From Oscillatoriales cyanobacterium (GTDB taxonomy: Bacteria; Cyanobacteriota; Cyanobacteriia; CACIAM-69d), in assembly GCA_004292515.1 (NCBI GenBank), contig RDXB01000041.1:19008-83007 (forward strand): a DNA stretch of 64,000 nt, read 5' to 3'. The notes beneath the pieces were generated by a model, which saw only the letters and a program-made list of their open reading frames with translations, was not told where the DNA came from and ran no database searches. This document shows, piece after piece, positions 17,385 through 26,471 of this stretch. The translations under genes were made by a program, and so were the position numbers. Every line of letters begins with the position of its first letter. Positions within the stretch are counted from its first letter, which is position 1.

Positions 17385-20131
17385 GAATTAACTGAAAGGG
17401 ACTGACTAGGAATCGGGGCAGATTTGGCATAAATATCCCCCCAAAGCAATGGATCGACTTCGGCAGCCGCCTCCAGTTGATGTAACAAAGTTTGGTGATC
17501 AACCCAATCAGTAAAGGCAAATTTTGCTCGGCTATTACGTGAGAAATTAAACTGTCGGTAGCCCAACTGATCGAGTCTGTCGAGGCATTGTTGGGTACTG
17601 GTTAGTAACTCAAAAGCAAACTCGAAACAGATTGCAGGAATAGCTTGGGATAGCCCCATCAAAACTTCAAACTCAAACCCTTCAACATCAATTTTGCAAA
17701 ACTCAGGAATCCCATAATGGGCAATTGCCTGATCCAGCGTAATGGTTTCCACGGTGACTTGACGATCCCACTGGTACTCGCCCGCAAAGCGCCCTTGCTG
17801 CCAAGCTTGGGAAAATGTTGAAATGGTCGTGGCTTGACTGCAAATATTAAGTTGTAACTGCCCTGCGGTTTGGGCAACGCCGCGATTAACCACGGCGACT
17901 TGCGGCAACTCCACATACTTCTCCTGCAACAGGGCTACCAGGTCGGGGTTTGGCTCAAAGCAAACCACACGCGCTCCTAAAGCGAGGTAGAGGTCAGCTT
18001 TTTGCCCTAGGTTTGTGCCAACGTCAAATACTAAGCTATTGGAACCAATAAACTGACTGAGAAATCCCTGTTGTTGTGCAATGTCATCCTCAGCTGGAAC
18101 ATCCCAGTTCATCTGGATGGGAGCATTGGGTTCCACGGATGCAACCGTAAGCTGGGATGTTGCAGGTGTTGTCAATTGGGTAAGTCCAGGCTTTTGTAAG
18201 TGGGCAACCCAAACCACGAATCCACCCACTGGAATTTGACTGAGAACTTCTGATCCCATCGGTTCTGGGGTCAGATGGACTTCATCCAATACTTGATAGC
18301 CAGGGAAGTAGTTGAGGAGTTGTGCTTTGGAGAAAATGCGGTGGGCGTTGAAGGCAATGCAGGGTGGGCCGACCGGAACGCTAATGAGCAATGAGCCGCC
18401 GGGGGTCAGGATGCGATCAATCTCTGCACAGGCTTTGCGCGTTCCATCCGGCAAAATTGGGTCACCGTAACGACCTAGTCCAATATGTTCAACGACACAA
18501 AGGGAGCTGACAAATTCCTGAGATTGATCGGCAAAGGGCAAGTTGAGGATACTGCCTGCAACCACTTCAAACCCGGGAATCTTGAGGTTGGGAGGCCTAA
18601 TGTCAACAAACTTGGTTGGGACAATTTGTGAAACAATTCCTGCATAGAGAACCGTTGAGCCAATATCAACCAGCGACTTAGGACGGTGTTCAAAGATTTT
18701 GCGAGCTGCCCAAGTATCCTGATAAAAATAGTAAGGGTCGATCGGGGTGGTGGGAACGTTATCCTCTAAGCAGGGATAAAAGGTAAATTGTGGAAACTCC
18801 CCAGGTTCAGAGGATTGCTGATAAGCGGCAACGTAAGTTTTAAATTCTTGTTGGTAGCGTTCCCAACCCGCTCCTTGGGCAATATCGGGACGGCTGGCAG
18901 CTAGTTGCTCAAGGGCGGTAATGGTTGGATTAGGAGTTGCCACGTTAGACACGATACTCGTGGCTTGATCGGAGCGAGCACCAATGGTTGTCGAAAAGGG
19001 GGAGGCTGGCGATCGCTGGGGGCGCTGTTGACTCAGCGTGACATCAGACCAGGACATGAACGGAGCAGATCCCTGACCCGCTGGGAGTATCGACCAGATT
19101 CCTGATAATGCCCACTCAGGCGCAACAGCTAGAAAATTACACCAATGGTAGTTTTCTAAATCAGCGGTAAATTGCTCTAGCTTTAGCAGTCCAGTGGGCA
19201 AGATTTTGAAGAGTTGATAGCCCGAGTCCATCAACTGTGCAAAGGCGGTGGCGAGTTGAATTCCGGAATCGAGCCAGCAGCCACCATATTCAAATTGAAT
19301 CAGCCCTACTCGATGCGATCGCAACAGGTCAACCGCTCCTTGCAATACATCGAGTTCCCCCCCTTCCGTATCAATTTTTAGGAAGTCAATCTTAGGAATA
19401 TTATGTTCTGCGCAGTATTCATCCAGGCTGATGGTTTGCACCGCAATTTCTGCGGGGGTACTCATGCCATGTTGTTGTTCAACTTCAGTGTTTCGGCGAT
19501 AGAGTGATCCCCACTCAGAAGACTCGCTGTAGTGGTAAAACGTGCGCTGTTCTCGCTGTTTACCGGCGGCCAAGCATTCAATCTGGAGCTGGGCTTGGGG
19601 CGGTTTAGAAGTCCAGAGCGATCGCAGCTGTTGATGGTTCTCAGCCACAGGCTCAAACACATAGAGTTGGGCATCGGGAACCGCTTCAAAAACGGTTTGA
19701 GTCCAGCGCCCAACTTGGGCCCCAATATCAAACACAATGGCTCCCGGTACAATCAGCTGCTCGATCGCTGATTTCTCGCCACTGACCAGCAAATCATCGG
19801 TCACCCATGCGGGGTTGGCCAGCATTGCCGCCGTGTAGTGTTCAACGGACTGACTCAGTTGTCCTTGGGCTTTTAAGACTTCGGCCACCCGAAAATGCGC
19901 TACTTCGCTGCCGGGGTGGTGGGGATCGATTTGGATAGCACGCCAGTAGGCATCAAGAGCCTGAGGATTTTGGAGTGCCGCTAGGATATTGCCTAAAAGT
20001 TGATAGCCCTGGGCGGAATTAGGCTGTTGCTGCAAGAACGACTGACAACAACTCAGAGCTTCTGAATAGCGCCCTTCGTTGTACAGCGTCAGGGTGACGA
20101 CAAGAGGGTGAGTCGCTGAGTCGGAAACCAT
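17381..20131 (-). CDS. TPR protein with three methyltransferase domains (FkbM, DUF268-like, FkbM), 916 aa
   Basis: First gene of the minus-strand cluster. TPR-like repeats (LTLYNEGRYSEALSCCQSFL; ALDAYWRAIQIDPHHPGSE) open the protein. An FkbM methyltransferase domain follows (AIVFDIGAQVGRWTQTVFE...KIDFLKIDTEGGELDVLQG), then a central DUF268-type domain (KSLVDIGSTVLYAGIVSQI; SSLCVVEHIGLGRYGDPI; GGSLLISVPVG). A second FkbM domain closes it (LVFDVGTNLGQKADLYLAL; FCKIDVEGFEFEVLMGL). FkbM and DUF268 enzymes methylate sugars in surface polymers. The ATG at 20131 is preferred over an upstream in-frame start at 20191 whose extra 20 residues look non-coding. Three methyltransferases in one chain is unusual. 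Confidence 0.82.
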   Translation of the reverse strand: MVSDSATHPLVVTLTLYNEGRYSEALSCCQSFLQQQPNSAQGYQLLGNILAALQNPQALDAYWRAIQIDPHHPGSEVAHFRVAEVLKAQGQLSQSVEHYTAAMLANPAWVTDDLLVSGEKSAIEQLIVPGAIVFDIGAQVGRWTQTVFEAVPDAQLYVFEPVAENHQQLRSLWTSKPPQAQLQIECLAAGKQREQRTFYHYSESSEWGSLYRRNTEVEQQHGMSTPAEIAVQTISLDEYCAEHNIPKIDFLKIDTEGGELDVLQGAVDLLRSHRVGLIQFEYGGCWLDSGIQLATAFAQLMDSGYQLFKILPTGLLKLEQFTADLENYHWCNFLAVAPEWALSGIWSILPAGQGSAPFMSWSDVTLSQQRPQRSPASPFSTTIGARSDQATSIVSNVATPNPTITALEQLAASRPDIAQGAGWERYQQEFKTYVAAYQQSSEPGEFPQFTFYPCLEDNVPTTPIDPYYFYQDTWAARKIFEHRPKSLVDIGSTVLYAGIVSQIVPTKFVDIRPPNLKIPGFEVVAGSILNLPFADQSQEFVSSLCVVEHIGLGRYGDPILPDGTRKACAEIDRILTPGGSLLISVPVGPPCIAFNAHRIFSKAQLLNYFPGYQVLDEVHLTPEPMGSEVLSQIPVGGFVVWVAHLQKPGLTQLTTPATSQLTVASVEPNAPIQMNWDVPAEDDIAQQQGFLSQFIGSNSLVFDVGTNLGQKADLYLALGARVVCFEPNPDLVALLQEKYVELPQVAVVNRGVAQTAGQLQLNICSQATTISTFSQAWQQGRFAGEYQWDRQVTVETITLDQAIAHYGIPEFCKIDVEGFEFEVLMGLSQAIPAICFEFAFELLTSTQQCLDRLDQLGYRQFNFSRNSRAKFAFTDWVDHQTLLHQLEAAAEVDPLLWGDIYAKSAPIPSQSLSVNS

Positions 20132-20269
20132 GCAGCCAGGGGTGGGGTTAAGATACTCGATGCCGCCAACGTATCGAAGGGGGCGGCGCAATCGCCCCTC
20201 ATCTTAGACTGTTGATGACCCGTTTTAGCGATTCAGAGCGATTAGACAGTAGCAAGGCGATCGGCTTTC

Positions 20270-22168
20270 ATGGAACCCAACCGCAACGTTAATCCCAGGA
20301 GGCCGCACCACCAACGATCGCCACGGAATGCTCAATCAGGCCTTGTGACGCGAACTGGGAGGGGTGAGGTTCCCGGATCGAAGCTGATGACGATGCCCGA
20401 TCGCCCTCGTCCCTGGTGGTTTTGGCCACTGGTGGGTGGCGGGACATTTAGCGTGGTGTCGCTGTTGGCTGTCGCAATCTTACTGCGGGTGCCGGCCTTG
20501 CCCAACTGTCCATCGATTTTTTGGCCGCTGGCTTCGGCTTCGATGCGACTGTACTGTGCCGAGGTGGCCGCGAATAAGCGGACGGTGCGAGATTTGCTGG
20601 AGGCGATCGCCCTGGTCAGTGAGTTGCCGGTGGATCACGAGTTGCGGCCCCAGGTGAATCGGTACTTGGATCGCTGGGTGGATGAGATTTTGCGGCTGGC
20701 CGATGGGGCGGTGGAGGCGGGCAATCTGGAGGAAGGGCTGAAGATGGCCCGCAAAATTCCAGAGACGGTGCCAAATCACGATCGCGTTGTCCAGCGAATG
20801 GTGGGTTGGCAACGGGACTGGCAGGAGGCGGAGCGGGTTTATGGCTTGGTGCTGCGGGCGATCAATGATCGCCGCTGGGATTTGGCGGTGGGGAATTCCA
20901 ACCGGCTGTTGCGGGGCCCCCTGCGCTATTGGGCGACGGTGAAGCACAACGAACTGAAGACGTTGATTGCGGAAACGCGGCAGGACGATGGGCGCATCCG
21001 GCGGGCTGAGGCATTGGCCGATCGCGGTGGGGTGGAGAACTTCCGGCAGGCGCTGGAGTTGCTGCAGGTGATCGAGCCGCGTCGTCGGCTCTATGCCTTG
21101 GCGCAGCAGACGGTGGCGGAAATTACGGAGCGGGCGGTGGGCTTGGCCCAACGGGAGTTAGATCGCGGCAATGGGGCGGCGGCCTTGGCTTGGGTGGAAT
21201 TGTTGCCCGATCGCGATGCGCTCAAGGCCCAGGCGGAGGACTTGCAGCAGTTGGCGGAGGCGGAAACCTTGGTCAAGGGGGGGACAGCAGGGGATCTAGA
21301 AGCAGCGATCGCGGCGGCGGGCAAAATTGCGACGGGGCGACCGCTCTACGATCGCGCTCAGTTCAAAATTGCCCAATGGCAGCGGGATTTAGGCGATGCG
21401 GCAACGTTGGATCGGGCCCGCGCGCTGGCTCAGGCCGGCAGTGCGGAGGATCTGAGCAATGCGATCGCAGCGGCTCAGGATATTCCCGAAACCAGCAGCT
21501 TGGCGACCCTAGCCCGCAAGGAAATTGCAGCCTGGAGTCGGCAAATTCAGGTGCTGCGCGATCGTCCTTTGCTCGATCAGGCTGAGGCGCTGGCCGAACA
21601 GGGTCGCTTTGGCGAGGCGATCGCCGAGGCCCAAAAGATCGAGCCAGAAAGCCCCCTAGCGGCTAACGCACGCAGCCAAATGGCGGCCTGGCGATCGCAG
21701 TTGGAGCAAGCCCGCGATGAACCGATTTTGCAACAGGCGGAACAATTGGCCGCCGCCGGAGATTTGACGGCAGCCATTCAGCAGGCGCAACGGGCTAGTC
21801 AAGCCTCTGCTAGCCGGGTACAGCGTTTGGTCAGTCGTTGGCAGGGTCAGTTGCAAGACCAAAATCGCTGGGCTGAGGCCCAGCAACTGGCGGCTAGCAA
21901 TCAGCCCGACGGTTTGATCGGGGCGATCGCCACAGCCAGCCGCATCAGTCGCAATAGCACTTGGCGCGGGCAAGCTGACAGCGCGATTGCCAATTGGAGC
22001 CAACAACTGCTGGTTCTGGCCCAACAGCAAGCCGCGAGCGGTGATCTGCCGGGAGCGATCGCCCTGGCCCGCCGAATTCCCCGGGCCGCCACCACCTACG
22101 ATGCGGCCCAAACCCAGATTGCGACGTGGCAGCGTTGGTTGCCGCCGGCCGCCACGCCCGGAACGTAA
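20270..22168 (+). CDS. Membrane-anchored protein with about six 40-residue Trp-containing repeats (632 aa)
   Basis: A basic N-terminus is followed by one strong hydrophobic helix (about residues 50-73, WWFWPLVGGGTFSVVSLLAV), then a long helical region predicted to lie in the periplasm. From about residue 330 on a degenerate unit recurs roughly six times, each with LA-x-G-x-(L/F)-x2-AI-x2-A and a closing W-x3-(L/I), for example LAQAGSAEDLSNAIAAAQDI and LAAAGDLTAAIQQAQRA. This is TPR-like solenoid architecture. Similar cyanobacterial proteins are, from memory, sometimes called chromosome segregation ATPase; no ATPase motif is visible. An internal ATG at 20387 (MTMPDRPRPWW) may be the real start, since the first 39 residues look like non-coding sequence. 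Function unknown. Confidence 0.7.
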   Translation: MEPNRNVNPRRPHHQRSPRNAQSGLVTRTGRGEVPGSKLMTMPDRPRPWWFWPLVGGGTFSVVSLLAVAILLRVPALPNCPSIFWPLASASMRLYCAEVAANKRTVRDLLEAIALVSELPVDHELRPQVNRYLDRWVDEILRLADGAVEAGNLEEGLKMARKIPETVPNHDRVVQRMVGWQRDWQEAERVYGLVLRAINDRRWDLAVGNSNRLLRGPLRYWATVKHNELKTLIAETRQDDGRIRRAEALADRGGVENFRQALELLQVIEPRRRLYALAQQTVAEITERAVGLAQRELDRGNGAAALAWVELLPDRDALKAQAEDLQQLAEAETLVKGGTAGDLEAAIAAAGKIATGRPLYDRAQFKIAQWQRDLGDAATLDRARALAQAGSAEDLSNAIAAAQDIPETSSLATLARKEIAAWSRQIQVLRDRPLLDQAEALAEQGRFGEAIAEAQKIEPESPLAANARSQMAAWRSQLEQARDEPILQQAEQLAAAGDLTAAIQQAQRASQASASRVQRLVSRWQGQLQDQNRWAEAQQLAASNQPDGLIGAIATASRISRNSTWRGQADSAIANWSQQLLVLAQQQAASGDLPGAIALARRIPRAATTYDAAQTQIATWQRWLPPAATPGT

Positions 22169-22315
22169 TGCTTGAAGGTCTGTTGGCGATTGGCCGTGTG
22201 CCTGCGATCAAACGAACCAGAGCCAGCTAGAGCATCGCAATCACAACAAACCCTCGCGAGCCTATCCCAAGCTCGAGAATTTCCAAGCTAGGCAATCTCA
22301 AAACTAGGCAATCTC

Positions 22316-22545
22316 AGAGGGTGTCTGAAAAGCCAAAGTTGATACTCCGTATGCCCCATCGATATGCCCCATCGATCGATGGAAACAAGGGGCTTAAGCC
22401 CCTTGCTGCCACGACTGCTGCCACGACTGCTGCCACGACTGCTGCCACGACTGCTGCCACGACTGCTGCCACGACTGCTGCCACGACTGCTGCCACGACG
22501 ATTGGTGCTTAGTGCGGGCCGCAAGATACTTTTCAGACATCCTCT
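22316..22545. mobile_element. Family B element, copy B1, with internal 12-bp array
   Basis: Terminal inverted repeats AGAGGGTGTCTGAAAAG (22316-22332) and CTTTTCAGACATCCTCT (22529-22545) match at 16 of 17 positions. Inside lie GTTGATACTCC, the perfect 20-bp palindrome CAAGGGGCTTAAGCCCCTTG (22386-22405) and a tandem array. No transposase; a non-autonomous element. Confidence 0.8.
22405..22500. repeat. Tandem repeat, 8 x 12 bp
   Basis: Eight units of GCTGCCACGACT, the last ending in G. It starts directly at the edge of the palindromic core of element B1. The long low-complexity ORFs crossing it on both strands are artefacts of the multiple-of-three unit. Confidence 0.95.
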
Positions 22546-22550
22546 CAAAA

Positions 22551-23045
22551 CTAGAAAATTTCTAAGTTGAGCACATAGCGTCCCAAGGGCAAATTTTGTG
22601 ACCAGAGTTCATATTCCAAACGCACCCAATCGGGCACGGGCCGGCCGGAAAGGGTCAAGCAGCGGGTGAAATTGCGAAGGCGGATTTGCTCATAGCCGCG
22701 ACCGCTTTCCTCTTGTAGCCAATATCGGCTAATGCCATAGACCCCTTTTTCCCAGAGGTGGCGGTAGTGAAACCCAGTACCGCTTTGCATAGTCAACACG
22801 GCGCGTTGGGGAGATAGTTCTAACCAGAGACTCCGATCGCCCGTGGCGTTGGCTCCATCAGGGGGCCGATAACCTGGCATCAGGGAAGACTCGATCGCAT
22901 TCAGGGCCGGTTCCGCGAGCAGAATGTGGAATCGATCGCAGTCATTTTCATAGATGGTGGCAGCCGTTTCGACCGAGGCGGATGTCGGCAAATCCAACGC
23001 CAGCAGAGACAAACTGACGGGACGGCGGTGACGAATCGACGGCAT
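22551..23045 (-). CDS. Conserved hypothetical protein (164 aa)
   Basis: A soluble protein starting [20 protein letters not shown], with [32 protein letters not shown] and the ending [20 protein letters not shown]. The regular beta-rich pattern and many conserved-looking Trp/Tyr/Gly residues suggest a genuine cyanobacterial protein, but I do not recognise the family. The reading frame is open upstream to 23189; the ATG at 23045 is chosen because the upstream part overlaps the region before aroA and looks non-coding. It is divergent from aroA. The stop lies five bases from the end of element B1. Confidence 0.6.
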   Translation of the reverse strand: MPSIRHRRPVSLSLLALDLPTSASVETAATIYENDCDRFHILLAEPALNAIESSLMPGYRPPDGANATGDRSLWLELSPQRAVLTMQSGTGFHYRHLWEKGVYGISRYWLQEESGRGYEQIRLRNFTRCLTLSGRPVPDWVRLEYELWSQNLPLGRYVLNLEIF

Positions 23046-23181
23046 AAGACTTTGGCTCGGTTCTTTAGATCGCAGCAGGGATCGCTTGCAAAACCCGGAA
23101 AGCGATAGGATTGTCGGGCAAGCCTGGAGTAGCCCATCTGATCTAGGCTGGCCGCCCAGTTTGAACCCTGTCGATCTTCCG

Positions 23182-24537
23182 ATGCTCAACCCGATCGTAA
23201 CATCCGAATTTGCAAATGCCCGTCAACGGTTGATCGTTCGGCCCGCAACCGATCGCATTGCCTTGGTTGGTCGGGTGCGCATTCCCGGCGACAAATCCAT
23301 TTCGCACCGGGCCCTGATGTTGGGGGCACTAGCCGAAGGGGAAACCACGATCGAAGGGCTGTTGCTAGGCGAAGACCCCCGCAGCACTGCTGCCTGCTTT
23401 CGGGCCTTGGGCGCAGAGATTAGCGAACTAAACACCGAGCGCGTCACGGTGCGGGGCATCGGCATTGGCAACCTGAAGGAGCCTGCCAACTTGCTCGATG
23501 CGGGCAACTCGGGCACAACCTTGCGCCTGATGCTGGGGATTTTGGCTTCCCATCCCAACCGATTTTTCACGATTACGGGTGATGACTCCTTGCGATCGCG
23601 CCCCATGGGTCGGGTGGTCAAGCCCTTGAGTATTATGGGCGCGCAGATTTGGGGCCGCCGTGACAACACCCTGGCTCCCTTGGCGGTGAATGGCCAGGTG
23701 CTAAAGCCAATTCATTACCGATCGCCGATCGCCTCCGCTCAAGTCAAATCTTGCATTTTATTAGCAGGCTTGGCCACGGAAGGAGCCACCACCGTCACCG
23801 AGCCAGCCCTATCGCGCGATCACAGCGAGCGGATGTTGCGGGCCTTTGGGGCCGAAGTGATCGTCGATCCCGAAACCATTAGCGCCACCGTGATGGGCCC
23901 AGCCAAGTTGACAGGCCAGGCGGTGATCGTACCGGGCGACATTAGCTCGGCGGCCTTTTGGTTGGTGGCCGCCGCGATCGTCCCCGGCTCTGACCTGACG
24001 ATCGAAAATGTCGGCATCAACCCCACCCGCACCGGCATTTTGGACGTGTTGCTGCAAATGGGAGCCAACATCACCCTGGAAAATGAGCGCGACGCGGCCG
24101 GCGAACCCGTAGCCGATCTGCGCGTGCGTTATGGGCCGCTGCAAGGCTGCGAAATTGGCGGGGCGATCATTCCCCGGCTGGTGGACGAAATTCCAATTTT
24201 GGCGGTGGCCGCAGCGGTAGCCCAGGGCAAAACGATTATTCGGGATGCGGAAGAATTGCGGGTGAAAGAAAGCGATCGGCTGGCCGTGATGGCGGCTGCC
24301 CTACAAAAAATGGGCGCTCAGGTAACGGAGCAATCCGACGGCATGGAAATTACCGGCCCCGCCACCCTGCAAGGAGCTGAAGTAGACAGCCACACGGATC
24401 ACCGAATTGCCATGAGCTTGGCAATCGCCGCCCTCGTGGCCCAAGGCGAAACGGTGATCGATCGGGCCGAAGCCGCCGCCATTTCCTACCCGGACTTTGT
24501 ACCCACCTTGGAGCGGCTAACCGCTTCTCCCATCTAG
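23182..24537 (+). CDS. aroA: 3-phosphoshikimate 1-carboxyvinyltransferase (EPSP synthase)
   Basis: Joins shikimate 3-phosphate and phosphoenolpyruvate in the shikimate pathway, cytoplasmic. The 451-aa protein has [20 protein letters not shown] (shikimate-phosphate binding Lys-Ser), [18 protein letters not shown], the Arg-rich [16 protein letters not shown] and the closing [26 protein letters not shown] instead of the LRxRPM(K/R) of some classes, together with NSGTT, fits the class II-like bacterial enzymes. The ATG at 23182 is preferred to an in-frame ATG at 23086, whose extra 32 residues run into the divergent gene's upstream region. It supplies chorismate for pheA and tryptophan synthesis; it is not in an operon here. 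Confidence 0.96.
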   Translation: MLNPIVTSEFANARQRLIVRPATDRIALVGRVRIPGDKSISHRALMLGALAEGETTIEGLLLGEDPRSTAACFRALGAEISELNTERVTVRGIGIGNLKEPANLLDAGNSGTTLRLMLGILASHPNRFFTITGDDSLRSRPMGRVVKPLSIMGAQIWGRRDNTLAPLAVNGQVLKPIHYRSPIASAQVKSCILLAGLATEGATTVTEPALSRDHSERMLRAFGAEVIVDPETISATVMGPAKLTGQAVIVPGDISSAAFWLVAAAIVPGSDLTIENVGINPTRTGILDVLLQMGANITLENERDAAGEPVADLRVRYGPLQGCEIGGAIIPRLVDEIPILAVAAAVAQGKTIIRDAEELRVKESDRLAVMAAALQKMGAQVTEQSDGMEITGPATLQGAEVDSHTDHRIAMSLAIAALVAQGETVIDRAEAAAISYPDFVPTLERLTASPI

Positions 24538-24768
24538 GGTGTGACCCTTGGCCGGATGGCTTGGGCTGTGCGTCCAGTCCCCTAAGTAGCGATAGGTAGC
24601 GATCAGTAAACACTCCTGATCCCCGGCCGACGTGATCCGCTAGACTTTAATTGAATGAATTTCTCAATAAACCGAGAATTCCGGCAAAGACGGGGACGTG
24701 TTCTAGAACGCGCCTCTTTTTTTGGGATCACCTATTGAGAATCTTTTTAATTAGATTGGAGGATCTGC

Positions 24769-25569
24769 GTGAAACCGTCTCTGTTCGATCGTCCGCCCTA
24801 TCCCGCCAGCCTCAACGATTGGCAACCGCTCAAGTCTGCGCTGAAATCGGCTCTGAAGCGCACGATCAAGTCGGTCATGAAGCCCCAGCGCCAGCCCTTT
24901 CACCTCAGCGGCCGGGTGCAGAGCATTCAACCGGACAAGACAGGGCGCTGCAAATTTTTGCAACTTGTGACGGGCGGACGGGTTGAACGGATTAAGCTCG
25001 CCAAGCCCCTGCGATCGCGCCTGGGTGCTGGGCCGCAAGTGGGCACTTGGGTGGCCCTTTCAGGCAAGGCCAAGCTAAATCCTCAGACGGGGCAGTTCAC
25101 CTTCAAGGCGCGGCAACTAGCCCCCTGGGTGGGATCTCGCTTTGCAGGCCCAGCCCCCCAAACGGCTCCTGGCCGATCGGGTGCTCTGCTGAGACAATCT
25201 CCGGGGCCCCAAAGCCAGAACCATGCCAGCGCTGTGCCTACTGCCGTCCCCAGCGCGATCGCCCAGCCACCGATGATCCCAACATCCACCCCAGTCCCGC
25301 CCGATCTCAAGACCACCGCAAAACCCGTTGCGAAGGTGCTGATTTGCCAAAAGGCCAACTGTCGCAAGCGCGGGGGCGATCGCACCTGCCAAGCCATTGC
25401 CCAGGCCATTGCCGATCGGGGATGGGGCGATCGGGTGCAACTCCAGCCCACCGGCTGCCTGAAGGCCTGCGATCGCGGCCCCGTGGCTGTCACCTTGCCC
25501 GACAAAACCCGCCACACTCGCCTCAAACCCCAGGAAGCGGCCGAGCTGATCGATCGCCACTTTGGTTAA
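24769..25569 (+). CDS. Protein with OB-like N-terminal part and C-terminal thioredoxin-like 2Fe-2S domain (266 aa)
   Basis: The C-terminal 80 residues match the thioredoxin-like [2Fe-2S] ferredoxin family: VLICQKANCRKRGGDRTCQA, then QPTGCLKACDRGPVAVTLPD. Cysteines in CxxxxC and GCxxxC arrangement would bind the cluster. Residues about 45-125 (FHLSGRVQSIQPDKTGRCKF; GTWVALSGKAKLNPQTGQF) look like a small beta barrel; a Pro/Ala-rich linker joins the two. The GTG at 24769 is chosen because GGAGG lies seven bases upstream and the frame has no better ATG. It likely acts in redox reactions in the cytoplasm, partner unknown. A stem with CGTGTTCTAGAACGCG followed by T7 at about 24697-24724, just upstream, could terminate transcription from aroA. 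Confidence 0.75.
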   Translation: MKPSLFDRPPYPASLNDWQPLKSALKSALKRTIKSVMKPQRQPFHLSGRVQSIQPDKTGRCKFLQLVTGGRVERIKLAKPLRSRLGAGPQVGTWVALSGKAKLNPQTGQFTFKARQLAPWVGSRFAGPAPQTAPGRSGALLRQSPGPQSQNHASAVPTAVPSAIAQPPMIPTSTPVPPDLKTTAKPVAKVLICQKANCRKRGGDRTCQAIAQAIADRGWGDRVQLQPTGCLKACDRGPVAVTLPDKTRHTRLKPQEAAELIDRHFG

Positions 25570-26071
25570 TCGCTGATGAGGCTTGCCACCGGCTCAAGGT
25601 GGTTGGCTTGCTGTAGATCTCTACGGGGCGATCTCTGTGGGGGATGGCTACCCAGGCAGCGTGGTTCGCCACACGATCGGTCTCAATGGGGCTTGAACCG
25701 GGATGCAATCGACTCTCCATTGGGTCGAAAGGCGGTCGCTTGATCCCTTGAATGCCAGCTGCGGAATACCGTTCGATTGCTGACTGATGCGAAGTTCTAC
25801 AGTCTGTTAAAAATTTCCCCAAATCGGTCACAACCCCTATGCGACCAATGCTTTGCCCGATATTCTGGGGTTCAGAAGCGGTAGATAAAAATCGAGTTGG
25901 ATCTTCTCGGCGGGGATGTATTAACAATGCATCTCTGCCGATTGTTTTTTTAGAGGTTGTGGGTCAAACCAGGGGCGCGCAGCCAGTCATGATCCCTTTG
26001 CTTTTGAAATCCAGCCATTGCCAACTCATGGCCAAGCATTACGATCGAATTCCTCATTCATTCCTAATCCT
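25570..26071. other. Intergenic stretch, no feature recognised
   Basis: About 500 bases without a credible gene. Short ORFs on both strands lack family resemblance. A GGCTTGAACCGG string near 25690 recalls a tRNA T-arm read backward but its stem does not pair. It presumably contains the promoter of the following secreted-protein gene. Confidence 0.5.
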
Positions 26072-26452
26072 ATGCCTTCTCAGCAATTGACAGCGTTCGG
26101 TTTGGCAGTGATGTTGGGCTGTGCAGTGCCCGCGATCGAGAGCGCGATCGCCCCGCCGGTCGCCCATGCCCAAGCATTACCCACAGGCACATTTTCCGAT
26201 GGGGAATGGACGGTGCGAATCAACTACCAAGGCAGTGCCCTCACCTACTACGGCCGCAATGAAAACGACGGTAGTTCACTGTTTTTGAGCGGCGCGCGCA
26301 CCAGCGGTAGCAGCAGCCGTCGCATTTATACCTGGAATAATGGCGGCCATCGCTATCAAGTCACTTGGCAGCCCTCCGATCCGAATACGATTCGGGTGCA
26401 GGTGTTTGCGCCAAACGGTCGCGAGATTTTGAATCGGCTGCTGTACCGGTAG
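26072..26452 (+). CDS. Small secreted protein of unknown function (126 aa)
   Basis: The N-terminus has a hydrophobic helix and an AHAQ-type signal peptidase I site (AIAPPVAHAQA), giving a mature protein of roughly 93 residues. The mature part is beta-rich with many Tyr/Gly/Ser (TFSDGEWTVRINYQGSALTYY; IYTWNNGGHRYQVTWQPSDP). Proteins of this kind are common in cyanobacteria and end in a basic LLYR-like tail; none has a function known to me. An in-frame ATG at 26018 adds 18 residues before the signal peptide, so the ATG at 26072 is preferred. Periplasmic or extracellular. Confidence 0.7.
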   Translation: MPSQQLTAFGLAVMLGCAVPAIESAIAPPVAHAQALPTGTFSDGEWTVRINYQGSALTYYGRNENDGSSLFLSGARTSGSSSRRIYTWNNGGHRYQVTWQPSDPNTIRVQVFAPNGREILNRLLYR

Positions 26453-26471
26453 GTTTCTTGAGCAGTAGCCC

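Noticed and set aside
22405..22500. Possible CRISPR array
   Set aside because: The units are directly adjacent 12-mers with no spacers; no cas genes are present. The same holds for the other tandem arrays.
22288..22570. ORFs of repeated Ala/Ser/Gly/Leu units on both strands
   Set aside because: They are translations of the 12-bp tandem array in element B1, not genes.
25670..25740. tRNA-like string GGCTTGAACCGG
   Set aside because: The bases that should form the T-stem do not pair and no acceptor stem was found on either strand. No tRNA or rRNA gene was recognised in the window.
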